In this document: positions 1-4,866 of the stretch, one piece after another
Layout of the letters: each line of letters opens with the position of its first letter
How positions within the stretch are numbered: the first letter of the stretch is position 1
NCBI GenBank assembly: GCA_937890875.1
Contig: CALAEB010000405.1
Span: forward strand, 1-7,715
Source: an uncultured Anaerolineaceae bacterium
GTDB taxonomy: Bacteria > Chloroflexota > Anaerolineae > Anaerolineales > Anaerolineaceae
Length of the DNA: 7,715 bases
Direction: 5' to 3'
Notes under the pieces: generated by a model
Seen by the model: only the letters and a program-made list of their open reading frames with translations
What the model was told of the DNA's origin: nothing
The model's database searches: none
Translations under genes and position numbers: made by a program

Positions 1-1
1 G

Positions 2-118
2 ACGGTTGGGACCGATCTTGAACAGGCATACATTCGCGCCGAGTATGTTGAAGACGCGGCGACAATTCTGCATCACGCGAAACAGATCGGAACGCCGGTT
101 GTGCTCCCTGTGGCATAA
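2..118 (+). CDS. Class II aldolase/adducin-family protein, C-terminal end (partial)
   Basis: Only the last 38 codons are present, read in the frame starting at base 2 and ending at TAA 116-118; the start lies upstream of the window. The visible peptide contains TVGTDLEQAYIRAEYVED followed by an alanine-rich helix and a hydrophobic end, VVLPVA. This matches the C-terminal helix of class II aldolase/adducin proteins (L-fuculose-phosphate or L-ribulose-phosphate aldolase type), where a G-x-(D/S)-L-x-x-A-(Y/F) motif precedes a helix carrying E-x-x-A. These are zinc enzymes that cleave or epimerise sugar phosphates. The metal-binding histidines would lie upstream and cannot be checked, so the substrate is unknown. 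The assignment rests on a short C-terminal signature. Confidence 0.6.
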   Translation, partial: TVGTDLEQAYIRAEYVEDAATILHHAKQIGTPVVLPVA

Positions 119-128
119 TATTGGCCGG

Positions 129-170
129 CGATTCGAAATACGGAGGCTCCCGTATTTCGAATCGGTGTTT
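129..170 (+). terminator. Long inverted repeat, probable terminator of the aldolase gene
   Basis: A perfect 15-bp stem (129-143 with 150-164) encloses a 6-base loop, 10 bases after the aldolase stop. The run after the stem is only TGTTT, so the U-tract is weak. The place and the stem strength fit a transcription terminator, but the weak U-tract leaves open another role such as mRNA 3'-end protection or a palindromic repeat element. Confidence 0.5.
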
Positions 171-185
171 GAACCCGCGAATTCC

Positions 186-213
186 TTGCCGAAAAGCAAA
201 ATCAGAGTATAAT
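186..213 (+). promoter_or_regulatory. Sigma70-type promoter of the tRNA gene
   Basis: A -35-like TTGCCG (186-191, 4 of 6 to consensus) and a perfect -10 TATAAT (208-213) are separated by 16 bases. Transcription would start near 220, leaving a leader of about 6 bases before the tRNA. Short leaders are usual for single tRNA genes. Confidence 0.7.
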
Positions 214-226
214 AGTGACGTTGTTC

Positions 227-301
227 AGGGGCCTGGCTCAGTCCGGATAGAGTGCACGGTTCGGGTCCGTGAGGTCGGCGGTTCAAATCCGCCCGCCCCG
301 A
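227..301 (+). tRNA. tRNA-Pro (anticodon CGG), with acceptor-stem mismatches
   Basis: The cloverleaf can be folded by eye. The D stem is 236-239/250-253 with GG in the D loop at 245-246. The anticodon stem is 255-259/267-271 around loop TTCGGGT, giving anticodon CGG at 262-264, which reads the proline codon CCG. The variable loop is AGGTC, and the T stem is 277-281/289-293 around TTCAAAT. The acceptor stem pairs 228-232 with 295-299, but its outer pair is A227-G300 and its inner pair is C233-C294, both mismatched. The discriminator is A301, and G at position 72 plus A73 are the usual bacterial proline identity bases. A 3' CCA is not encoded (bases 301-303 are ACA), so it would be added after transcription. 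Promoter and terminator flank it closely, which supports a transcribed gene. Confidence 0.88.
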
Positions 302-305
302 CAGA

Positions 306-346
306 AAAGATATCTTGTTAAGTGAGGTATCTTTTTTTTATTTTTT
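306..346 (+). terminator. Intrinsic terminator of the tRNA-Pro gene
   Basis: A 9-bp stem (306-314 with 326-334, one G-U pair) with an 11-base loop runs directly into a T-tract of 8 T, one A and 6 T (332-346). It lies 4 bases beyond the tRNA 3' end. Confidence 0.85.
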
Positions 347-601
347 GATTCATAATGCGAAATATTCGGATCCTTTTCCCATCAAGCGGAAAATCTGTGC
401 CTCGTCTGTATTTTGCTGATTGAAAAAAAGGACCGGCGTATTCCTCCCGGAACCTGAGTTGTTATTTTTACTTTGATTCTGATTGGGTTGATACGAATAC
501 ATGTTTTTCGATTCCATTAATTCAGGGAAAATGGCATTGTTCTTGCACAGGTTATTCTGTGAAAACGTAAATGCAGATTTTCGAAAAGGAATTTTCGCGC
601 T
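347..601. other. AT-rich intergenic region upstream of the sortase gene
   Basis: This stretch holds no convincing coding frame. Several -35-like boxes occur (for example TTGATA at 488-493 and TTGATT at 473-478), but none has a good -10 box at 16-18 bases, so no sigma70 promoter is called. The only clear signal is the ribosome binding site AAAGGA at 585-590, 11 bases before the sortase ATG. Confidence 0.5.
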
Positions 602-1882
602 ATGAGTAAAAACGGTTCCCTGAAAAAGCGATTCTGTCTTCTGATACTGATATTTTCCATCCTTGTTATTCCCCTGGCCGGTTGTTCGAACGGGCAGGAA
701 GACAATGCGTCCGCTCAAAAGAGCAATGCGGCGTTGGTTCCGAAAGCGGATATTAGCTCGTTTATTACTATAACGGGAATATCCTTAGAATATTTATCTT
801 CTTCCGGTTGGATGCCTTATGTTGACGGACAGCATCAGTTGACGGTAGGCGATTCCATCCGTATCCGGGTGGAATGGGAAATTACCGAAGAGAATATGAG
901 AAGTGTCAATCCGTATGACGACTTTAGTATTCCGATTACGACCAATCCAAATTTCCTGGAGATCAGCAACTCGGATGTTGCCGCTTTGAATACTTCCGGT
1001 TCGTCGCCGATTCAGTTGGGAACGTGGCGAATTTATAACCGGAGGATCCAGTGTGAATTTGGACAGAATATCCAGGATATTTCTTTTCTGGTCAACGGAT
1101 TTTTTATTGCCAGAGCAATCGTCATAGACGAAGGTCAGGAAGTGAATACGATTACGGTGAAAGACCAGGAGGTAAACGTAACGGACATTCAGCCAAATCA
1201 GGACACAGACGGCGGCGTGGGGCTTGGGACAAATACGCCCACACCTACCCCGACGGTAACCGGTACGATCACTCCGCTGGTAACCATGTCTGTCACGCCG
1301 ACGCCTACCTCTCCACGGAATGCCACTGTCACGCCGACGCGACCCGCTGTAACGGTGACGCCATGGGTGCCGACCTGCTGTTTCCCGCCGACCGGATTCT
1401 CCTCCCGGAATTTGACGGTCCTGCCGGAGCAGTCGTCTTCTGTGGTGTATCACGCCTATGATTTCAAGATTGACATTCCTTCCCTGGATGTTCGGGCGGA
1501 TGTGGTGGGTGTTCCGAGAAATGACAACGGATGGGAAGTGGATTGGCTGGAAAATCGGGTCGGACTGCTGGAAGGGAGCGCTTTGCCCGGTGAGGGCCCC
1601 AGTTATATTGCGGGGCATAACCATCTGAACAATATGGAGGGCGGGCCGTTTCTGCTCTTGAACGAATTGCAGAATAATGATCGCATCTTTATTCAGAACG
1701 GGTCCGGTGAACTGATCGAATTCATTGTTTACGCGAACGAGCTTTATGAGCCGGATGCGATCACTGCGGTACAGGAAAAAGAGGCGGCCTATCCGAATTC
1801 TTTGATTCTGGTCACTTGCGAAAATGAATCGGTTGAGGGCGGATACCTGGACCGGCGGATCGTTTTTGCCAGACCGCTGTAA
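602..1882 (+). CDS. Lipoprotein sortase: adhesin-like domain, Thr/Pro stalk and C-terminal sortase domain
   Basis: Predicted surface transpeptidase of 426 residues. The N-terminus has basic residues (KKR 8-10), a hydrophobic segment (11-25) and the lipobox LAGC 25-28, so Cys28 is probably lipidated and the protein held on the outer face of the membrane. Residues about 50-195 form a beta-rich region whose pattern (TVGDSIRIRVEWEI 81-94, later LGTWRIYNRRIQCEF 139-153) resembles an N-terminal subdomain of MSCRAMM-type adhesins; this is a pattern match only. Residues 211-255 are a Thr/Pro/Val stalk. Two cysteines (259-260) precede the sortase domain at about 285-426. That domain carries the triad: His339 in AGHNH, Cys406 in LVTC and Arg418 in DRRIVFA, equivalent to His120, Cys184 and Arg197 of S. 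aureus SrtA. Sortases cleave LPxTG-like signals and join the substrate to an amine. No substrate or pilin gene lies nearby, so the substrate and sortase class are unknown. The start is fixed by the signal peptide and AAAGGA 585-590. Confidence 0.88.
   Translation: MSKNGSLKKRFCLLILIFSILVIPLAGCSNGQEDNASAQKSNAALVPKADISSFITITGISLEYLSSSGWMPYVDGQHQLTVGDSIRIRVEWEITEENMRSVNPYDDFSIPITTNPNFLEISNSDVAALNTSGSSPIQLGTWRIYNRRIQCEFGQNIQDISFLVNGFFIARAIVIDEGQEVNTITVKDQEVNVTDIQPNQDTDGGVGLGTNTPTPTPTVTGTITPLVTMSVTPTPTSPRNATVTPTRPAVTVTPWVPTCCFPPTGFSSRNLTVLPEQSSSVVYHAYDFKIDIPSLDVRADVVGVPRNDNGWEVDWLENRVGLLEGSALPGEGPSYIAGHNHLNNMEGGPFLLLNELQNNDRIFIQNGSGELIEFIVYANELYEPDAITAVQEKEAAYPNSLILVTCENESVEGGYLDRRIVFARPL
1232..1366 (+). 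repeat. Thr/Pro-rich stalk-coding region with a short direct repeat
   Basis: This stretch encodes low-complexity residues 211-255 of the sortase lipoprotein, with TPTPTPTVT at the start and several VTPTPT-like units. At DNA level the 14-mer TGTCACGCCGACGC occurs exactly at 1291-1304 and 1327-1340, 36 bases apart and in frame. That fits growth or shrinkage of the stalk by 12-codon units. Thr/Pro stretches of this kind commonly act as extended, often glycosylated spacers. Confidence 0.75.
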
Positions 1883-1920
1883 AGACCTGAGCCCCGGATT
1901 GAGACCCCGCCCGGCTTCCG

Positions 1921-1943
1921 GTCAGGGATTTCAAATCCCTGAC
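1921..1943. repeat. Perfect 23-base palindrome (11-bp arms, one-base centre)
   Basis: Arms GTCAGGGATTT and AAATCCCTGAC flank C1932. It begins 38 bases after the sortase stop. As RNA it would form a hairpin with a small loop; as DNA it has the symmetry of a dimeric-regulator operator. No T-tract follows on either strand, so a standard intrinsic terminator is not supported, although factor-dependent termination or 3'-end protection of the sortase mRNA is possible. Confidence 0.6.
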
Positions 1944-1989
1944 AAGTGAATAACAGATACACGGATATTTCTTTTCGGAATCCGAATGA

Positions 1990-2106
1990 ATAGCTTCCGA
2001 TGCGGGTATTGCGGAAGTGAACGACAGCGGCGGGCGGTTTGTTGTGGCGCCGATGGATAGCTGTCTGAAATATACGGATCTTTTTTCCGGCTTGGTTTGC
2101 CATTGA
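1990..2106 (+). pseudogene. Possible coding remnant, family not recognised
   Basis: Between two in-frame stops (TGA 1987-1989 and TGA 2104-2106) lies a 38-codon open segment with protein-like composition, including AGIAEVNDSGGRFVVAPMD. It has no good start codon, only a GTG at 2017 with no clear ribosome binding site. It may be the remains of a decayed gene or pure chance. I do not recognise a family, and the call is weak. Confidence 0.15.
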
Positions 2107-2164
2107 TTTTCGGCAAGATGACGAATAACTGCAAAAAGTCAGGATAAAAATAACCGAAATTCAT

Positions 2165-2193
2165 TTGTAAGACAACCTCGAAACTGTTAAAAT
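2165..2193 (+). promoter_or_regulatory. Candidate sigma70-type promoter upstream of a possible small RNA
   Basis: TTGTAA (2165-2170, 4 of 6) and TAAAAT (2188-2193, 5 of 6) are 17 bases apart, the optimal spacing. Predicted transcription starts near 2200, about 180 bases before the amidohydrolase start, with no credible reading frame directly after it. Confidence 0.45.
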
Positions 2194-2199
2194 GAAGAT

Positions 2200-2324
2200 A
2201 CGGAGGTCGGCATTGCCGGCGTTGGCATCTCCCATCGAAAAGCGCCCCCGGATGGATGACAGGGACTGGAAATCTCCAACTGACTCAAAGTGATCGTTCC
2301 TTTCGTTGACGGCTTTCACTTTTT
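2200..2324 (+). ncRNA. Candidate structured small RNA or leader RNA before the amidohydrolase
   Basis: This approximately 125-base stretch lies between a candidate promoter and a terminator-like hairpin. It contains inverted repeats: GGAGGT (near 2203-2208) can pair with ATCTCC (near 2229-2234) around a GC-rich centre with CGGC/GCCG, and TGGA/TCCA form a small hairpin near 2268-2279. It does not match a riboswitch class I can recognise by eye; the purine riboswitch core was looked for and not seen. It could be an independent small RNA or a leader that ends prematurely. The evidence is positional and structural only. Confidence 0.3.
2287..2324 (+). terminator. Terminator-like hairpin upstream of the amidohydrolase
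   Basis: AAAGTGA (2287-2293) pairs perfectly with TCACTTT (2316-2322), with a further CGT/ACG pairing inside the 22-base loop. A run of five T (2320-2324) overlaps and follows the 3' arm. The stem is AT-rich, so efficiency is likely modest. It would stop transcripts arriving from upstream. Confidence 0.45.
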
Positions 2325-2334
2325 GCTGATTAAT
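2306..2334 (+). promoter_or_regulatory. Candidate promoter of the amidohydrolase gene
   Basis: TTGACG (2306-2311, 5 of 6) is followed after 17 bases by ATTAAT (2329-2334, 4 of 6). Transcription would start near 2341, giving an untranslated leader of about 35 bases with the ribosome binding site GGAGG. The -35 box lies in the loop of the hairpin at 2287-2324, so an incoming transcript can end at the point where this promoter begins a new one. Confidence 0.45.
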
Positions 2335-2368
2335 CCCTGGCTTAGCACTGTTATGAGACTGTATAAAT

Positions 2369-2373
2369 GGAGG
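2369..2373 (+). promoter_or_regulatory. Ribosome binding site that decides the amidohydrolase start
   Basis: GGAGG ends one base before ATG 2375 and four bases before ATG 2378. The one-base spacing is too tight, so the second ATG is preferred and the protein begins MLIYNAK rather than MMLIYNAK. Confidence 0.6.
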
Positions 2374-2377
2374 AATG

Positions 2378-3736
2378 ATGCTGATTTATAACGCAAAAGT
2401 TGTAACCTGGGAGAAACCGAACCGGGTGTTGGATGACACGGCCGTATATATCCGGGGAAATCTGATCAAGGAAGTCGGCCCCAGTGCTCAGTTGTTGCAG
2501 AAATACGCCGCGGAAGAAAAAATTGACGCGGATGGACAGCTCCTGATGCCGGGTAGCATCTGCGCGCATACCCATTTTTATGGCGCATATTCGCGCGGAA
2601 TGGGAATTCCCGGCGTCCCGGCCAAGGATTTTCCGGAGATCCTGGAAAAGCTGTGGTACAAGTTGGATCGATCGCTTGACGAAGAGAGCACACGCCTTTC
2701 CGCGCAGGTATTTGCGATTGATGCCATCAAGGCCGGATGTACGACACTGTTTGATCATCATGCCTCGCCGGAATTTATTGACGGTTCGCTGGACGTGCTG
2801 GCGGAGGTGATCGATGAGAGCGGGCTGCGTGCGTCGCTGTGCTATGAAGTGACCGACCGGAACGGGAAGGACGGGACCAAAGCCGGGATCCGGGAAAATG
2901 TGCGTTTTCTCAAAAAGCTGCAGTCCGACGGCAATCTGGACGGCCGGCTGTCCGGCGCATTCGGAATTCATGCTTGTTTGTCGGTGGATGAGGCGACGCT
3001 GGATGACTGCGCCGCGGCGAAACCGGATGGATACGGGTTCCATATTCATCTGGCCGAATCTCAGGAGGACGAGTGGGACAGCCTTTATAAATACGGCGCC
3101 CGCTGCGGAGAACGGCTCTACAGGCACCATATTCTGGACGAGCGGACGATTGTGGCGCACGCGGTGCATGTGGACGCGCGCGAGATGGATCTTCTCAAAG
3201 AGACGGGCACCTGGATCTCCCATCAGCCCCGCTCGAACATGAATAACGCGGTCGGCGCAGCGCAGGTGGAATCCATGCTGGCCAACGGGATGAAAGTCTG
3301 CCTGGGTAACGACGGTTTCACCTTTGATATGTGGAGTGAATGGAAGACGGCTTATTTCCTGCAGAAAGTCATCCGGCGCGATCCGCGCCGGATGAACGGA
3401 TATGATGTCCAGGAAATGGCGATTTATAATAACGCGAAGCTGGCTGGACAGGCGTTCGGCTATGGGGACAAATTCGGCATCATAGCGGTGGATGCGCCGG
3501 CGGATCTGATTCTGGTGGATTATGATCCGTTTACCGACCTGAACGCCGGGAATATCCCCTGGCACATTATTTTCGGGTTCCGTGAAGCGATGGTGACCAC
3601 GACGATTGTGGCCGGCAAGGTGCTGATGCGCGACCGGAAGCTGACCACGCTGGATGAGAAGGCGATCAATGCCCATTCCCGGGAGAAGTGTCCGGATGTC
3701 TGGAAGCGGTTCAATGCGCTGCATGGGGTCAAGTGA
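2378..3736 (+). CDS. ssnA: SsnA-family amidohydrolase (chlorohydrolase/deaminase-like)
   Basis: Metal-dependent cytosolic amidohydrolase of the ATZ/TRZ branch, 452 residues and full length for the family. The numbers here count from the ATG at 2378. It begins with the usual small beta domain (LIYNAKVVTWE). The metal site HTH (His64, His66) lies in PGSICAHTHFYGAYSRG. His224 and Glu227 lie in HIHLAES, His261 in VAHAVH and Asp312 in CLGNDGF. The stretch HQPRSNMNNAVG (282-293) is characteristic of SsnA. Relatives hydrolyse amino or chloro groups on purines, pyrimidines or triazines, or guanine-like rings. SsnA itself has no settled substrate and is often found with selenium-dependent molybdenum hydroxylases (xanthine dehydrogenase-like), which suggests purine-type heterocycle catabolism. 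Here it stands alone, with its own likely promoter and a strong terminator. The family assignment is firm; the substrate is unknown. Confidence 0.88.
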   Translation: MLIYNAKVVTWEKPNRVLDDTAVYIRGNLIKEVGPSAQLLQKYAAEEKIDADGQLLMPGSICAHTHFYGAYSRGMGIPGVPAKDFPEILEKLWYKLDRSLDEESTRLSAQVFAIDAIKAGCTTLFDHHASPEFIDGSLDVLAEVIDESGLRASLCYEVTDRNGKDGTKAGIRENVRFLKKLQSDGNLDGRLSGAFGIHACLSVDEATLDDCAAAKPDGYGFHIHLAESQEDEWDSLYKYGARCGERLYRHHILDERTIVAHAVHVDAREMDLLKETGTWISHQPRSNMNNAVGAAQVESMLANGMKVCLGNDGFTFDMWSEWKTAYFLQKVIRRDPRRMNGYDVQEMAIYNNAKLAGQAFGYGDKFGIIAVDAPADLILVDYDPFTDLNAGNIPWHIIFGFREAMVTTTIVAGKVLMRDRKLTTLDEKAINAHSREKCPDVWKRFNALHGVK

Positions 3737-3758
3737 TCCCTGATTGAGCTGGTTTTTC

Positions 3759-3796
3759 GCCCCGTGCGGTTCTTGAATGGACGCACGGGGCTTTTT
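3759..3796 (+). terminator. Strong intrinsic terminator of the amidohydrolase gene
   Basis: A perfect 10-bp GC-rich stem (3759-3768 with 3782-3791) with a 13-base loop is followed by five T (3792-3796). It starts 22 bases after the stop codon. It is directional: there is no T-tract on the minus strand. Confidence 0.92.
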
Positions 3797-3820
3797 GGTT
3801 GAGAACAGAAGGATGACGAT

Positions 3821-4714
3821 ATGCGAACTGAAACTGAAATGATCCAGTTAATTATCAATATCGCGAAGGATGATCCACGCATTAAAGCAGTCTGGCTCAA
3901 TGGTTCGCGGGCGAATAAGAATGCCCCAAAAGATATTTTTCAGGATTACGATATTGTCTATGTCGTTTCCGAGACGCAACCTTTTTATCAGGACGAATTC
4001 TGGATCGATCGTTTCGGACCGAGATTATATATGCAAATGCCGGAAAAAATGGACTTTCTGAGAGGAAAGGACTACAGTTTTGATGATATTTATGGTTGGC
4101 TGATCCAATTCGCGGATGGTAATCGAATGGATTTGCATGTCGAATCCGTCGCTTATGCACAAAAACATATTCATGATGACAAGTTATGCGTGGTGCTGTT
4201 GGACAAAGAGAATATCCTCCCTTTTATTCCGGAAGCTACCGATGTCGATTATCACGTGAAGAAACCCACAATGAATGATTTTTTGTGCGACTGCAACAAC
4301 TTTTGGTGGTGTCTTAATAACGTTGCGAAGGGGCTATGGCGGGAGGAAATTCCCTATGTTATGGATATGCTTAATGATTGCATCCGGCCACATCTTGTTC
4401 ATGTTCTTTCCTGGAAAATCGGGATCGAAACAAATTTTTCCTGCAGTGTCGGGAAATCGGGAAAGTATATGAACCGCTATTTGTCTCCGGAAATATGGAG
4501 TCGGTTTTTGAGCACCTATCCGGATGCCGATATCGAACATATCTGGAATACAACCATGATCATGTGCGCTTTGTTTGATGAAATCGCGTCCGAGGTTGCT
4601 GAAAGATATCAATACAGCTATGACCATGCGGAAGCGGAAGCGAGTCTGAACTTTCTCAAACATGTCCGATTCTTACCAAAGAATGCAAAAGAAATATATT
4701 CGTCTTTCGCATAG
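3821..4714 (+). CDS. Aminoglycoside 6-adenylyltransferase family protein (ANT(6)/AadE/AadK-like)
   Basis: Nucleotidyltransferase of 297 residues, close to the 280-300 usual for ANT(6). Enzymes of this family transfer AMP from ATP to the 6-hydroxyl of streptomycin in the cytosol. The opening MRTETEMIQLIINIAKDD is the typical family start. The nucleotidyltransferase signature is LNGSRAN (26-32) followed by QDYDIVYVV with the metal-binding pair Asp42 and Asp44; the third carboxylate is Asp104 in DGNRMDL. The helical C-terminal domain keeps family hallmarks: LLDKE (126-130), NNFWW (159-163), AKGLWREE (169-176), LSWKIG (196-201) and GKSGKYM (211-217). The frame is intact and the catalytic residues are present. 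The ribosome binding site GAAGGA (3808-3813) is 7 bases before ATG. Sampled stretches look clearly more AT-rich (about 40% GC) than the upstream ssnA gene (about 55%), hinting at transfer. Environmental homologues often have no proven resistance role, so activity on streptomycin is inferred only. Confidence 0.9.
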   Translation: MRTETEMIQLIINIAKDDPRIKAVWLNGSRANKNAPKDIFQDYDIVYVVSETQPFYQDEFWIDRFGPRLYMQMPEKMDFLRGKDYSFDDIYGWLIQFADGNRMDLHVESVAYAQKHIHDDKLCVVLLDKENILPFIPEATDVDYHVKKPTMNDFLCDCNNFWWCLNNVAKGLWREEIPYVMDMLNDCIRPHLVHVLSWKIGIETNFSCSVGKSGKYMNRYLSPEIWSRFLSTYPDADIEHIWNTTMIMCALFDEIASEVAERYQYSYDHAEAEASLNFLKHVRFLPKNAKEIYSSFA

Positions 4715-4841
4715 GTATTATTTGTTGGTTTGGGATCGTTTACCTGACTCAATGCTTTACGATGAAATGCTCCGATTTGACGCAAACGCCAAATAAGGAC
4801 GTGTAAGCTTGTGATTTTGGCTTTCATGTCTGGAATGAAGC

Positions 4842-4847
4842 TATAAT
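4842..4847 (+). promoter_or_regulatory. -10 box of a probable promoter for the aminotransferase gene
   Basis: A perfect TATAAT is present. The best -35 is TTGGCT (4817-4822, 4 of 6), but at 19 bases the spacing is long. Transcription would start near 4854, giving a very short leader (about 13 bases) that is almost entirely the ribosome binding site GAGGGG (4855-4860). Confidence 0.5.
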
Positions 4848-4866
4848 TTGAGAAGAGGGGAATCTG

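Larger units (their letters stand above)
1883..2164. other. Intergenic region after the sortase gene, no confident gene
   Basis: No complete gene is seen. The stretch holds the palindrome at 1921-1943, a 6-bp hairpin stem CTTCCG/CGGAAG around 1994-2018, and an open fragment at 1990-2106 described separately. Minus-strand frames here overlap the sortase end, have no recognisable ribosome binding site or family resemblance, and are not called. No U-rich terminator follows the sortase stop. Confidence 0.45.

Noticed and set aside
350..718. Minus-strand frame of 122 codons upstream of and overlapping the sortase start
   Set aside because: Low-complexity Asn/Gln/Lys composition, overlap with the sortase signal-peptide region and no recognisable family.
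794..1624. Minus-strand frame of 276 codons opposite the sortase gene
   Set aside because: Arg-rich shadow with no domain; the plus strand has the lipobox and sortase triad.
1921..1943. Possible tRNA T-arm or attachment-site copy because of the TTCAAAT motif
   Set aside because: The stem does not fit a T arm around TTCAAAT (the pairing is off by one), no acceptor or anticodon arm lies nearby, and the flanks do not repeat the 3' end of tRNA-Pro, so there is no integration-site evidence.
2192..2293. 33-codon plus-strand frame starting at ATG 2192
   Set aside because: No ribosome binding site; its ATG lies inside the predicted -10 box, so a transcript from that promoter would not contain it.
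2195..2374. Purine or other known riboswitch before ssnA
   Set aside because: The conserved core sequences of the classes I could recall were not found; only a general structured-RNA call is kept.
2351..3724. Long minus-strand open frame (457 codons) opposite the amidohydrolase gene
   Set aside because: It is an antisense shadow: the plus-strand protein carries all amidohydrolase motifs, and the minus product resembles nothing and is rich in Arg, His and Gln, as expected of complementary frames in GC-rich codons.
4773..4795. Small hairpin ATTTG...CAAAT after the ANT(6) gene
   Set aside because: Five base pairs, an internal mismatch and no T-tract; too weak for a terminator call.
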